Both the position numbers and the translations under genes were made by a program. Below, in pieces: positions 31,571-40,571 of a stretch of 64,000 nucleotides of DNA (positions are counted from its first letter, which is position 1; every line of letters starts with the position of its first letter). This stretch comes from Myroides sp. WP-1. GTDB lineage: Bacteria; Bacteroidota; Bacteroidia; Flavobacteriales; Flavobacteriaceae. The stretch spans positions 248,001 to 312,000 of the forward strand of contig NZ_JACHTC010000004.1 in the NCBI RefSeq assembly GCF_014145635.1. The letters run 5' to 3'. The notes under the pieces are model-generated. The model did no database searches. It had not been told where the DNA came from and saw nothing but the letters and a program-made list of their open reading frames with translations.

Positions 31571-31721
31571 GTCTTTTTTTTGTTGTTGGAGATTTCTCGT
31601 TTTAAGAAAGTCTCAATCTATTTTAGCAAAATTTACTATTTGCCTTTTCGCTTGATCATAACTCTCATCGTCTTACTATTTGGTGTTCGATGAATCTCCG
31701 TTTCACTGCGATTTACTCTTT

Positions 31722-32291
31722 CTATTTTCCCTTTTCTTCAAACATTTTTTTTATTAGTTCCTCTTGTTGTTGCATAGCTTTCATCATTTCCATCATATCA
31801 GATTCGCCGAAGTCAAAATTATCGCTGCTTTCATCTGAAAGTAAATCATTTAGTAATGGAGTCGCAGTTGTTGTAGCTAAACCTTCGGTACTGTTGGCTA
31901 TTTCTAAGTATTTATACCCCTCGGCATTCTCGTGAATTTTTACAGCAAAGGGACGAATTCCCTGTGAGTTGTATTCACTTTTCTTTTGAGAAGATCCTCT
32001 TTTATCATTGAATTGAGTTGTGATACCTATGATTTCATTCTTCTCATTGCGCTTCACGTTGGAAAAATGCAACGTAGCTACTTTTTCAGCGTTTATTTCT
32101 TTTTCAATTGCTGTAAGATCATCCGCTGTGGTTTCTTTTGATACTTCGTAAGCGAAAGTCTTATTTTTTGTTGTAAATTGTTTTTTCTCTTGCGCGAATC
32201 CTGTTACTGATAAAGAAAATAGACTAAAGCAAGACAGAATAGAAAAAACAGCGAGCGTTGAATTTAGTTTTAATAGATTAATACGTTTCAT
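31722..32291 (-). CDS. Exported hypothetical protein
   Basis: Encodes 189 residues. An N-terminal signal peptide (about 1-34, ending SLSVTGFAQ) targets it to the periplasm or beyond. The mature part has a compact alternating pattern (TFAYEVSKETTADDLTAIEKEINAEKVATLHFSNVKRNEKNEIIGI). The C-terminus is acidic then Met/Glu-rich (MMEMMKAMQQQEELIKKMF), a probable helix. This recalls the C-terminal domain found after M56-type peptidases in Bacteroidota, but standing alone. Function unknown. Confidence 0.6.
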   Translation of the reverse strand: MKRINLLKLNSTLAVFSILSCFSLFSLSVTGFAQEKKQFTTKNKTFAYEVSKETTADDLTAIEKEINAEKVATLHFSNVKRNEKNEIIGITTQFNDKRGSSQKKSEYNSQGIRPFAVKIHENAEGYKYLEIANSTEGLATTTATPLLNDLLSDESSDNFDFGESDMMEMMKAMQQQEELIKKMFEEKGK

Positions 32292-32403
32292 TTTTTACTA
32301 TATAGTTTATTGATTAATAAAAAGATTTGGTATTCGCTAAATTAAAATTTGAATACTTAATAATGTTTTAAAGAAAACGATAAAATTGTTAAAAATACGA
32401 TGT

Positions 32404-33240
32404 ATGCAAGTACTTACTCATGTAACGGATGTTATCTCCAATGAAAATTCACCGAAGATTTTGGCAGACTGCTATTATACAGCTGAGGCCAAACAACCGT
32501 TGGTTTTATTTTGCCACGGGTATAAAGGTTTTAAAGATTGGGGGGCTTGGAATTTAGCAATGAAAACAATTGCTCAAGCAGGTTTTGTGGTAGCAAAATT
32601 TAACTTCTCTCTAAATGGAACTACAATAGATCACCCGAATGAATTTGTAGATTTAGATGCTTTTGGAAGGAATACCTATAGCCAAGAACAAAAGGATATT
32701 GCGGCTGTCATTGATTTTTATAGCAAGCAACCCTTTGTTGACGCATCTCGTGTATTTTTAATTGGGCATAGTAGAGGCGGAGGGGCAGTTTTGTTACAGG
32801 CTTATTACAATGAGCAAGTTACTGGAGCCATTTCATGGGCTGGTGTAGCGGATTTTAAAAAGCGCTTTCCACAACGTGACAATTTTGAACAATGGAAGAG
32901 CGAGGGCGTTTTTTACAGTATGAATGGACGTACCAAACAGCAAATGCCTCATTATTTTTCTTTTTGGACGGATTTTGAAGTCAATGAACAGGCTTTGACG
33001 ATACAATACGCTGCTCAAAATTTGAGAAAACCGGTGTTGTTAATTAATGGTACTGAAGATCAAGCGGTAGGCGTTAAAGAAGCAGAATTATTGCACTTGT
33101 GGATAAAAGATTCAGACCTGTTTATAGTAGAAGGAGCAGATCACGTGTTTGGAGCACGACATCCATACGAGGAGAAGCTATTGCCTTCGGATTTACAGCG
33201 AGTTGTGGATCGCACAATCGAATTTATGAAAAAAAATTAA
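32404..33240 (+). CDS. Alpha/beta hydrolase (dienelactone hydrolase-like)
   Basis: Encodes 278 residues from ATG at 32404. Oxyanion-hole motif LFCHGYKGFKDWGAW, nucleophile elbow LIGHSRGGGAVL with Ser123, an Asp in INGTEDQAVG and the catalytic His in VEGADHVFGARHPY. No signal peptide. The overall layout fits the dienelactone hydrolase/peptidase-like group; the substrate is unknown. Divergent from the exported protein at 32291 with 112 bp between. Confidence 0.82.
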   Translation: MQVLTHVTDVISNENSPKILADCYYTAEAKQPLVLFCHGYKGFKDWGAWNLAMKTIAQAGFVVAKFNFSLNGTTIDHPNEFVDLDAFGRNTYSQEQKDIAAVIDFYSKQPFVDASRVFLIGHSRGGGAVLLQAYYNEQVTGAISWAGVADFKKRFPQRDNFEQWKSEGVFYSMNGRTKQQMPHYFSFWTDFEVNEQALTIQYAAQNLRKPVLLINGTEDQAVGVKEAELLHLWIKDSDLFIVEGADHVFGARHPYEEKLLPSDLQRVVDRTIEFMKKN

Positions 33241-33288
33241 GGGGTTGTTTTTTTTCGATTGCTTGAATGATTAGAATGGAGGTGTAAT

Positions 33289-33957
33289 TTAAAGTGCAAT
33301 CTCGTCAATAGAAAGTAATTTGTTTTGCACGCCATACACGATCAAACCAACGACATTTTTAGCTCCTGTTTTTATGAAAAGACTATTTTTATGACCTTCT
33401 ACTGTTTTGGGTGAAAGAAATAAAATATCGGCAATTTCTTTCCCTGTTTTTTGTTGGGCGATGAGTTGGAGTACTTCTATTTCTCTCTCACTTAAGGCTA
33501 GTTTTAAATCTGTGGTTAAGGGTTGGTTTTTAATGAGTATTTGCTCTCTCAATTGTTCAAATTGGGCAGGAAGCAAGTAAAATCCCTTAGTATAAACTTC
33601 ATGTATAACTTCAATGAGTATTGTAGGTTTAATATTTTTGGGTAAAAAGGCTGCAAATCCTGTTTTTACAATAAAGCTAATTAAGCTGTCGTTGTAGTGA
33701 GAGGACAACAGAATTACGGGTATATTGATTCCTCTTTGGCGCATTTTTTTTAAAAGTTCTAATCCATCTGTATCACCTATTCGATAGTCAAAAACAAACA
33801 GATCAGGCAATGCAATTTGTTGTTCAAGTGCATTTAGGAAGTCTTCTCCTTTGTTATAAGCTGCTAATACCTCAATTGCAGCGTCTTGTTGTAAGAAATT
33901 AGTTAATAACTCTGTGATAAGTGTTTCATCATCAACAAGTGAAATGTTTATTTTCAT
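33289..33957 (-). CDS. NarL/LuxR-type response regulator
   Basis: Encodes 222 residues. The receiver begins INISLVDDETLI, has Asp57 in PDLFVFDYRIG, a Lys in FLPKNIKPT and the conserved hydroxyl residue in VILLSSHY. The C-terminal HTH is canonical LuxR (LSEREIEVLQLIAQQKTGKEIADILFLSPKTVEGHKNSLFIKTGAKN). Its ATG overlaps the kinase stop codon by 4 bp (ATGA), so kinase and regulator are made in equal amounts. Last gene of a four-gene operon. Confidence 0.95.
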   Translation of the reverse strand: MKINISLVDDETLITELLTNFLQQDAAIEVLAAYNKGEDFLNALEQQIALPDLFVFDYRIGDTDGLELLKKMRQRGINIPVILLSSHYNDSLISFIVKTGFAAFLPKNIKPTILIEVIHEVYTKGFYLLPAQFEQLREQILIKNQPLTTDLKLALSEREIEVLQLIAQQKTGKEIADILFLSPKTVEGHKNSLFIKTGAKNVVGLIVYGVQNKLLSIDEIAL

Positions 33958-34721
33958 GTATTTAGTTTTAAAGGCATTACGAATATAAAAGTTGTTCCTG
34001 AAGAAACGTTTTGTTTGTATTTATAAGTTGCTTGTAAAAGCGTTGTTCTAAGTTGTATGTTTTGTATACCCAATCCACAACTTGTCTCTCTAGTAGGAAA
34101 TCCCCGACCATTATCTCGAACTACAAAAGCCACCGAATCGTTCGATAGCCGCAAATGAAAGTCAATTTCACTTGCCTTTGCGTGTTTGTATACATTGTTG
34201 ATCAGTTCTTGTATAATGCGTAAGATATGCATCTTTTGTTCTGTAGATAGGTCTAGGATTGTCTGTTTATTGATGTATATGTTCAATGTATAGAAGATCG
34301 CCCACTGTTGAAATAAGTCTTTGACTAAGTTTTCGAGTGAAGCATATGCCAAAAGCGGAGGATTTAATCCATGCGAAATGCGTCGAGTTAGCGAAATAGT
34401 CTCCTGAATCCCATCAATGAGGATTTGTTCATCTTGAACCATTTGAGATTTTAAAAATAAGACATTCAGCGAATTAATAACTGAGTCATGCAAGTCGCTT
34501 CCTATTCTTTGTCTTTCTTTTTCTTGAATGTCTAAAGAAGAGCGCTGCAGTTTTTCAGCGTGTTGTTGATTGAGTGTTCGTATTTTCTGTTTCGTATCTA
34601 CGTGTTTTTTATGATTAGCTTTTAAGAGAATAAGAAAGGCAAGACTGATAAGAAAAACAAGAAATAATCCAATAATCAGCCAACTCAAAATTACATACTC
34701 ATTTTCTTTGGGATATGGCAT
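33954..34721 (-). CDS. Sensor histidine kinase (HisKA_3)
   Basis: Encodes 255 residues. One N-terminal transmembrane helix (about 11-34) is followed by a HisKA_3 helix ERQRIGSDLHDSVINSLN with phospho-His78 and a HATPase domain (ILRIIQELINNVYKHAKA, VRDNGRGF, GLGIQNIQLR). It has no sensor domain of its own. The upstream 7-TM protein gene overlaps its start by 31 bp, so sensing is probably done by that partner. Adjacent response regulator is its likely target. Confidence 0.93.
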   Translation of the reverse strand: MPYPKENEYVILSWLIIGLFLVFLISLAFLILLKANHKKHVDTKQKIRTLNQQHAEKLQRSSLDIQEKERQRIGSDLHDSVINSLNVLFLKSQMVQDEQILIDGIQETISLTRRISHGLNPPLLAYASLENLVKDLFQQWAIFYTLNIYINKQTILDLSTEQKMHILRIIQELINNVYKHAKASEIDFHLRLSNDSVAFVVRDNGRGFPTRETSCGLGIQNIQLRTTLLQATYKYKQNVSSGTTFIFVMPLKLNT

Positions 34722-35329
34722 AGTGCATTAGTCATTAAAATGTAAAATATGAAAGTGATCAAGCTATTAACCATCCAAAACACCAAGATCTTAGTAGGAT
34801 TTCCACTAACTAATAGTTGAAGAGGAAGGTAATAGATACAGGTAAAAGAAGCATAAATGAGTAAGGAAGCATTAAATACAAAAACATTTGCATTGTAGTT
34901 TTTCCATTTGTATTTCAATAAGCTATAAGAATACCCTAAAGTAAAGATACACAAGGTTAGAGCAGCAATACTCCTTGTATAGGATTGTAATTGGTTTAAC
35001 GTAAGAAAATCAATCCGGTTTAATTCGTAAAATAAACAAATTAAAACCGGAATATTGCTGTATAGAAAAATAGTCTTTCGCGTATAGTAAAAGTATATGT
35101 ATGAGAACCAACCTAGTTCGATTGCACCAAAAATGGGAATCAATACAAGATTGTTTCCCTGTATTCTACCTAGTATTTCTCCAAGTAAATAAAAACATAG
35201 ACCAGTCGCAAGATAGCCTATTAAGGCTTTCTTATATAGATCATACGGTTTTTTTGTTAATACATAGGCAATGAGTATTACTAATACAATTGGAATAAAA
35301 TCGGCTAGATAAGTTACAAATTCAAGCAT
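34691..35329 (-). CDS. Seven-helix membrane protein paired with the kinase
   Basis: Encodes 212 residues with about seven transmembrane segments (8-24, 33-50, 61-80, 90-101, 119-136, 148-168, 182-198) and very short loops. It has no visible enzymatic motif. Its 3' end overlaps the kinase start by 31 bp and its start follows the 205-aa gene by 19 bp. Bacteroidota have many small 7-TM proteins next to short kinases; it is inferred to be the signal-input module. I do not know the ligand. Confidence 0.7.
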   Translation of the reverse strand: MLEFVTYLADFIPIVLVILIAYVLTKKPYDLYKKALIGYLATGLCFYLLGEILGRIQGNNLVLIPIFGAIELGWFSYIYFYYTRKTIFLYSNIPVLICLFYELNRIDFLTLNQLQSYTRSIAALTLCIFTLGYSYSLLKYKWKNYNANVFVFNASLLIYASFTCIYYLPLQLLVSGNPTKILVFWMVNSLITFIFYILMTNALCHIPKKMSM

Positions 35330-35348
35330 ACTATTTTATTTTAAGCTA

Positions 35349-35966
35349 CTAAATACTCCATATCTTTATTTGATCTAATAGGGCAAATTGACTTTGTATT
35401 AATGTTGGTTTAAAAGGAGGAATAGGTTTACAAGTATCTAAATAATTGTTCATTGTGCTCATTTGAGTGAGTACTAAATCAACCTCACCATTGTGAATTC
35501 CGAAATTTATCATGAGAGGAGTATTGTCTTGAAAGTTTTCGTTGGGAATCCAAAAAAGTTGGAAAAAAGTTGCTGTGTCTAAGATTTGGTTTCGATATAC
35601 TCGATCATCCCATTTAAGCATTCGTATTTCTGCATCATTTTTTTGTATAGGTGCTTTGTTTGCACTTTTCTTTGTTACGATACAACTGTGTAATTCAACA
35701 GGAATAATTGTTTTATCGGTAAAAGAACTTGTAACGTCGATAGAACTCGGAATAAAATGAATGTATAAACGATCATTGTAGTACCCAAAATACGCGTGTA
35801 TATTATCGGTCTTATTTATTTTTCCCTGTAAAAAGAAAAATGTGTCGTAGTCCATATCAGCGATTGCCTTTAGTTCAGCTCTATCTGAGGAAAAACTGGC
35901 CCAATTAACCATACTTTGGTATACCCAATGTAAATCTTTTACTGTTTTTAAGTGATTTGATTCCAT
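35349..35966 (-). CDS. Hypothetical cytoplasmic protein, first gene of the signalling operon
   Basis: Encodes 205 residues, soluble, no signal peptide. Sequence features are a mixed alpha/beta pattern (YDTFFFLQGKINKTDNIHAYFGYYNDRLYIHFIPSS) with several aromatic residues and no cysteine cluster or nucleotide motif other than single Cys residues. It does not match a family I know. It is transcribed first, before the 7-TM protein, kinase and response regulator, so it may be an input or an adaptor of that pathway. Confidence 0.6.
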   Translation of the reverse strand: MESNHLKTVKDLHWVYQSMVNWASFSSDRAELKAIADMDYDTFFFLQGKINKTDNIHAYFGYYNDRLYIHFIPSSIDVTSSFTDKTIIPVELHSCIVTKKSANKAPIQKNDAEIRMLKWDDRVYRNQILDTATFFQLFWIPNENFQDNTPLMINFGIHNGEVDLVLTQMSTMNNYLDTCKPIPPFKPTLIQSQFALLDQIKIWSI

Positions 35967-36213
35967 ACTTTAATTATTTAATTTTTATTATATAAAAAAG
36001 AAAATTACAGATAAATTAATGGGACTTTGAACTATTAATGCTAACAAATTTAAGTAAAAATTATGTTTTTTTATCCTTTATGTATAAATAAATAGTAAAT
36101 GAAATAGTATAAAAATGTTTTGTTTTTTTAAAAATTTTATAAAATAATGGGTTTGTGGTGTTTTTTTTATTTTTTTTTATTTTTCGTTTAACTTTTCGTG
36201 TTTATACTTAACG

Positions 36214-36282
36214 TAGGGTACTTTTGGAAGGTAAATTATTGGGAGGGAAAACCTCCATCTGTAAAAATGAGGAGTTACCCTA
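36214..36282 (+). ncRNA. Candidate structured leader/small RNA element
   Basis: TAGGGTA (36214-36220) pairs with TACCCTA (36276-36282), enclosing a GGAGG-GAAAA-CCTCC hairpin (36242-36256). A TACTTTTG box at 36219-36226 overlaps the left arm, so the arms may instead be an operator. Class unknown. Confidence 0.3.
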
Positions 36283-36319
36283 TAACTTTTTTACTTTAAC
36301 TCATTTACTTTTGTTTTGT

Positions 36320-36575
36320 TGATGAGCTGAAAAGAACAAGCTTTATCACCGTAAAAACTTTACGATAGAATGAATTAAATCAACAGTAAAGCTCCAAGAA
36401 TGAATCAAAAAGTGGTGTGTTGAGCAGTGGGATGCAAAATATGTTTGTTGTTTGTTTTGAATGTGTCTATGTGAGCTTTACTTGTTAGATTAAATTTATA
36501 TTTCAATTAGATCCCCACAACAAGTTTTAATATCTTGAGGAAAGAGTGCTTTAGTTTTACTACTGCACTCTTTTT
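36320..36575 (+). ncRNA. Candidate structured non-coding RNA, 6S-like
   Basis: A TACTTTTG box (36306-36313) precedes a region with no open frame. GTAAAGCTC (36386-36394) pairs perfectly with GAGCTTTAC (36473-36481), and flanking bases extend this with two bulges to about 36379-36394 with 36473-36490. An inner TCAAAA/TTTTGA pair (36405-36410 with 36455-36460) leaves a large internal loop, and CGTAAA/TTTACG makes a separate hairpin near 36350. A terminator ends it. A long rod with a central bubble is the 6S RNA plan; identity is inferred. Confidence 0.45.
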
Positions 36576-36577
36576 AT
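36541..36577 (+). terminator. Terminator of the candidate ncRNA
   Basis: AAAGAGTGC and GCACTCTTT form a 9-bp stem followed by TTTATTT; TAGT/ACTA inside extends the hairpin. No protein gene ends just before it, which supports a non-coding transcript. Confidence 0.85.
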
Positions 36578-36656
36578 TTGGATATGTTTTTGTTTTTATT
36601 AAGAAATAATTAGTATTTATTTTAAAAAAAACTACCTTTAAATTAAATAACTGGTT

Positions 36657-38465
36657 ATGAGATCCACACGTGCTATTTTACTTTTTTTATTTTTGGGACT
36701 AATAGTTGAATTGGCTTATGGTCAAAGAAACAATGTACTGAATCCTAGCTTTGAAATTGTGAATGAAACTAATTTGTTGTGTAACTATTATCAAAGTTCA
36801 CAAGCTTTTAACCAGGCGATTGTAGATTGGACAGCACCGACAGGCGGAACACCAGATATTTATCATACAAGTCTCGATACTCGATGTGTTTTACATCCTT
36901 TAAGTGTTTCCAATTCTAATTTAGGTAATCGCCCTCCTCGAACTGGAGAGAGTATGGTTGGGGTGTTGTTGTATTCTCCCAATGCTAAGCGAGAATATAT
37001 TCAAGGCAAATTGAGTGAACCACTACGCGCAGGACACCGCTATGAAATTCGTTTTTATGTGTCGTTGGCGAGGAAAAGTCGTTTTGCATCGAACAATTTT
37101 GGGGTGAAGTTTTACGATACTTCTTTTAGTCAAAGTACTAATGATGTGATTGATGCCATTCCAGATGCGAACAATACGGAGGTAGTTACTCAAAGATTTG
37201 GTTGGGTACTTATATCTTTAACTTATACACCTCAAAATTCAGGCGCCACTTATTTTGTGATTGGCAATTTTTTTGATGATGAAAATACACTATTAGAAGA
37301 AGATCCTCTTGCACAAAATCAAGAAATTAGAGCCTATTACTATATTGATGATGTAGCTGTTATTAGTCAAACTCCAACCTTTGATCCTATTGCTTCAATT
37401 TGCAAAGGAGAAGATTTTCAACTCCCCGAACAATCGAAGGAAGGTCATACAGGAACCTGGTCTCCCGCGATAAATAATCAACAAACAACTACGTATGTTT
37501 TTACGCCTGATGACGTTTTAGCTGATACAGCAACCTTAACTGTTGAAGTAAAAGAACCTTATATCGAACCCTTATTTACTCTGCCAACTAGCCTCTGCGA
37601 GGGAGCGCCTCTAGAACTTCCTATAATCTCCGAAAATGGCTATCACGGTAGTTGGTTTCCCGAACCCAATACAAGTGAAACGACTGACTATACATTTACA
37701 CCAGAACAAGGACATTGTGTTTTACCCAAAACGGTTACTATTGTAGTGAACAAGAAAGTTGAACCTGTTTTTGATCTTCCTGCTTTCGTTTGTAACGGAA
37801 CCGTTTTTGAACTTCCCGTAGTGTCCAATAATGGCATAGAAGGTACGTGGTCTCCGGCAATCGATTTTAGAAAAACAACAACGTATACGTTTACTCCCTT
37901 AGCTGAATATTGCGCTTTGACTGTATCTAAAACTGTTGAGGTGAAACATGCAAAAATTCCTCGTTTGGAGTATTATTGTTTAAAGAATAATTTATATGTG
38001 GAAGCGCATGAATCTTCTTATTCTTCTTCTACCTCATTTCAATGGTTTATTAATCAACACGCTGTAGAAGAGAATAAACCTCGATTGAATGTTTCTAGTT
38101 ATCCCCACTTACTTGGTGAAAACGCAAATGTCATTGAGTTAACAATAGTAGATGAAAAAGGATGTAGTGCATCGACAACACTCACTTTGAATGATGCACA
38201 ATCATTGTGTTTTATTCCTAGAGGTATTTCTCCTCAAGGCGATAAGCTCAATGATTATTTCGATTTAGAAAATTTCGGCGGTGTCTATCTTCAGATTTTC
38301 AATCGCTATGGAAAAAGGGTCTATCGCAAATCAAATTATACCAAAGAATGGGAAGGACAATCAGATAGTGGAAGTCTATTGCCATCGGGTACTTATTTTT
38401 ATCAGATCCATACCAATAAGGGAGAAGAATTTACAGGGTGGGTTCAGCTAATGCGCGAATTCTAA
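36657..38465 (+). CDS. Secreted T9SS cargo with gliding-motility-type C-terminal domain
   Basis: Encodes 602 residues. A signal peptide (1-22) is followed by a carbohydrate-binding-like beta domain (~25-235, begins NVLNPSFEI). Three repeats of ~70 residues follow at ~240-450, each with an acidic/Cys start and a G-x-W-x-P...TTTYTFTP ending. The last ~90 residues (FIPRGISPQGDKLNDYFDLENFG...) are the T9SS type B (gliding motility-associated) sorting domain. It should be exported by the type IX system to the cell surface, perhaps as an adhesin. It is preceded by a 690-bp non-coding region. Confidence 0.88.
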   Translation: MRSTRAILLFLFLGLIVELAYGQRNNVLNPSFEIVNETNLLCNYYQSSQAFNQAIVDWTAPTGGTPDIYHTSLDTRCVLHPLSVSNSNLGNRPPRTGESMVGVLLYSPNAKREYIQGKLSEPLRAGHRYEIRFYVSLARKSRFASNNFGVKFYDTSFSQSTNDVIDAIPDANNTEVVTQRFGWVLISLTYTPQNSGATYFVIGNFFDDENTLLEEDPLAQNQEIRAYYYIDDVAVISQTPTFDPIASICKGEDFQLPEQSKEGHTGTWSPAINNQQTTTYVFTPDDVLADTATLTVEVKEPYIEPLFTLPTSLCEGAPLELPIISENGYHGSWFPEPNTSETTDYTFTPEQGHCVLPKTVTIVVNKKVEPVFDLPAFVCNGTVFELPVVSNNGIEGTWSPAIDFRKTTTYTFTPLAEYCALTVSKTVEVKHAKIPRLEYYCLKNNLYVEAHESSYSSSTSFQWFINQHAVEENKPRLNVSSYPHLLGENANVIELTIVDEKGCSASTTLTLNDAQSLCFIPRGISPQGDKLNDYFDLENFGGVYLQIFNRYGKRVYRKSNYTKEWEGQSDSGSLLPSGTYFYQIHTNKGEEFTGWVQLMREF

Positions 38466-38560
38466 CGCACAAGTTTGTGTTTCCACCATAGAAAAGTGTA
38501 TCGATATTGAGGTAGGTTAACAGAAATACTCTTATCTTTCCTTTTCAAATACAGATCATC

Positions 38561-39685
38561 ATGAAAGTTGCGATTATAGGTGCAGGAATTGGAGGTTTAA
38601 CTTTGGCAATTGCATTAAAAAAAGCGAAAATTCCCTTTGTAGTATACGAGGCAACAGCGGAGATTAAACCTGTTGGAGCAGGAATTGCAATCGCTAATAA
38701 TGCGATGCAAGTATATCGACATTTGGGAATTGCGGATCAACTCAATGAGAAAGGAACGAGAATTTCCACTGTATTACTAACGGATTTGGCTTTGCGAGTC
38801 CTCGATCAAACCTCTTTAAGTTTCTTTGAACAAAAGTATCAATTGGCAAATATTGCCATTCGTCGAAGTGCGCTACATCAGGTGTTATTGGAGGCTGTTG
38901 GAAGAGAACACATTCAATTAAACAAGCGATTGGAAGAGGGCTATAAAGAAAACGGACAATACACCTTGTGTTTTACAGATCAAACAACTGCTACACATGA
39001 ATATGTAATGGGCGTTGATGGATTGCGTTCGCAAGTACGTCAGTTGTTTTTTGGATCTCATCCGCTACGCGATGCGAAACAAGTGTGTTGGCGTGGAGTT
39101 CTTTCTTTTCAATTACCTGAAAAATATAAAAATGTAGCTATAGAGAGTTGGGGAAAAGGCAAGCGTTTTGGTTTTGTTGAATTAGAAGACCAACAAGTAT
39201 ATTGGTATTTCTTGGTAGATGAGGATTTGTATAAATCAAATACAACCGTAGAGGCTTATATAACAGGATGTCCACTATGGGTACAAGATATGATTGGCCA
39301 AACGCCCAAAGAAGTGATTCATTGCGATAAAATATATGATGTAAGCCCCTTTTCAATTTGGTATAAAGATAAGGTTTGCCTGTTGGGAGATGCCGCTCAT
39401 GCAACTACGCCCAATCTCGGACAAGGAGCTTGTCAGGCTATTGAAGATGTTTATGTTATTAGTAAGTTACTGGAAATTCATCCTTTAGAAGAGGCTTTAC
39501 AGCAATTCCCTGCTATTCGTCAAGCTAAGGCACATGCTATTGTTCGCGACAGTTGGAGGCTGGGGCAAGTAGCCCAATGGAGAAATCCGGTAGGAGTTTA
39601 TTTGCGCAATTTATCTTTTCGTTTATTGCCTGCTGCGATGAAAAAACAACAAATCAAAAAAATGTTCGAGCTACAACGTTTATGA
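38561..39685 (+). CDS. FAD-dependent monooxygenase
   Basis: Encodes 374 residues. FAD-binding GxGxxG in VAIIGAGIGGLTLA near the N-terminus, a DG motif at VMGVDGLRSQVR, and the third motif LLGDAAHATTPNLGQGACQAIED are those of class A flavin monooxygenases (salicylate hydroxylase/TetX superfamily). It is not close to the resistance protein Tet(X), which lacks this N-terminus. Substrate unknown; likely hydroxylates an aromatic or small organic compound. It stands alone between a secreted protein gene and a convergent hypothetical gene. Confidence 0.88.
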   Translation: MKVAIIGAGIGGLTLAIALKKAKIPFVVYEATAEIKPVGAGIAIANNAMQVYRHLGIADQLNEKGTRISTVLLTDLALRVLDQTSLSFFEQKYQLANIAIRRSALHQVLLEAVGREHIQLNKRLEEGYKENGQYTLCFTDQTTATHEYVMGVDGLRSQVRQLFFGSHPLRDAKQVCWRGVLSFQLPEKYKNVAIESWGKGKRFGFVELEDQQVYWYFLVDEDLYKSNTTVEAYITGCPLWVQDMIGQTPKEVIHCDKIYDVSPFSIWYKDKVCLLGDAAHATTPNLGQGACQAIEDVYVISKLLEIHPLEEALQQFPAIRQAKAHAIVRDSWRLGQVAQWRNPVGVYLRNLSFRLLPAAMKKQQIKKMFELQRL

Positions 39686-39707
39686 GTTTTTCTACCTGTT
39701 GTTATTC

Positions 39708-40160
39708 TTATTGCTGACTATCTAGTGTTGCTACAGGTAAAAAGGTGGAGCTGAAATAACGTACCGTTAAATCCACTTGGATGCGATTGTCGTTGTATGA
39801 AATGAGTTCTTGCTCCTGTTTTTTTGTCAATTTTTTTGAGTAACTGGGATCTTTACTGATGATTATGTTTTTGTTGAAGAAAACAACATAGGATTTGATT
39901 TCTAGATTTTGGTCCATTTGAGAGGCTAAAAAATGGGCATAGTACAACACAGAGGGAATAGAAGAAAAATCAACAGAAAAATCAACACGTTGCTTAGTTA
40001 TCGCAATTCCACTCTCGCCATGAACAGGAAGAATGAACAGAAGTTCGGGCGCTGATTGTAGTAATGCCCATGTTGGAACTGCATAGATGTATTTATTTCC
40101 ATACTGTTGGTCTAGCTCTTTCTTGATTAGCTGAATGATTTGTGTTGTTGGATATTCCAT
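39708..40160 (-). CDS. Hypothetical protein
   Basis: Encodes 150 residues, cytoplasmic, no motif that I recognise. It has a compact alpha/beta pattern, with MEYPTTQIIQLIKKELDQQ at the N-terminus, then KYIYAVPTWALLQSAPELLFILP, and Lys-rich KKLTKKQEQELISYNDNRIQVD toward the C-terminus. Convergent with the FAD monooxygenase gene, 22 bp apart. The 411 bp upstream of it are non-coding. The reading frame is clean, so I call it a gene, but without function. Confidence 0.5.
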   Translation of the reverse strand: MEYPTTQIIQLIKKELDQQYGNKYIYAVPTWALLQSAPELLFILPVHGESGIAITKQRVDFSVDFSSIPSVLYYAHFLASQMDQNLEIKSYVVFFNKNIIISKDPSYSKKLTKKQEQELISYNDNRIQVDLTVRYFSSTFLPVATLDSQQ

Positions 40161-40571
40161 TCGTTGTTTTTTTGTGACATTAAATTTATATCAAAAGCAA
40201 AGTTCTAAAAAAAATAAGTAGAAGTACTCACTGATAAGAGCCATTTTTGGTGCTTTTTCAAGTTGATATAAAGAAAAAAATGTTTTTCTGAAGCGAGTAG
40301 AGATCGTATGTTTGGTTGTAGAACAACGGTGAGGTAGCGTGATTTAAAAAGCAAGGAGAAGCTAATGATTTAGTATGCAACACGATGTGAATTTTGTGAC
40401 ATTGTTAAATAGTTAATGTTAAGTGAATGTTGTTTGATATTTTATATGATATGGTTTAATTTGATGCATACTTCTTATAAAAAAGAAATATAAATTAAAG
40501 ATTGTTTTTTAGATCAAATCTTATTTTGCCTTACTAACAGAATAAATTAGACAGTAAAAACAGTTTGTAGT
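40161..40571. other. 411-bp intergenic region without recognisable feature
   Basis: A/T-rich region between divergent genes. A weak promoter-like pair, TTG (40502-40504) and TATTTTG (40522), lies about 45 bp before the His-rich protein gene; the -7 lacks one spacer base. No repeat or RNA structure stands out. Confidence 0.4.

Larger units (their letters stand above)
35967..36656. other. 690-bp intergenic region with RNA-like structures
   Basis: The left part (35967-36200) is extremely A/T-rich and shows nothing else. 36214-36282 is a nested hairpin structure, and 36320-36575 is a probable structured RNA ending in a strong terminator (both listed separately). 36578-36656 is A/T-rich and should hold the promoter of the T9SS-cargo gene, with TACCTTTA near 36630 as a weak -7. 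Confidence 0.6.

Noticed and set aside
36531-36550. RNase P RNA-like GAGGAAAG
   Set aside because: The short match lacks the other conserved RNase P blocks and lies at the base of a terminator hairpin.
38561-39685. Possible Tet(X) tetracycline-inactivating monooxygenase
   Set aside because: It has the same superfamily motifs, but the N-terminus and body differ from the Tet(X) sequence I know; I keep only the general monooxygenase call.
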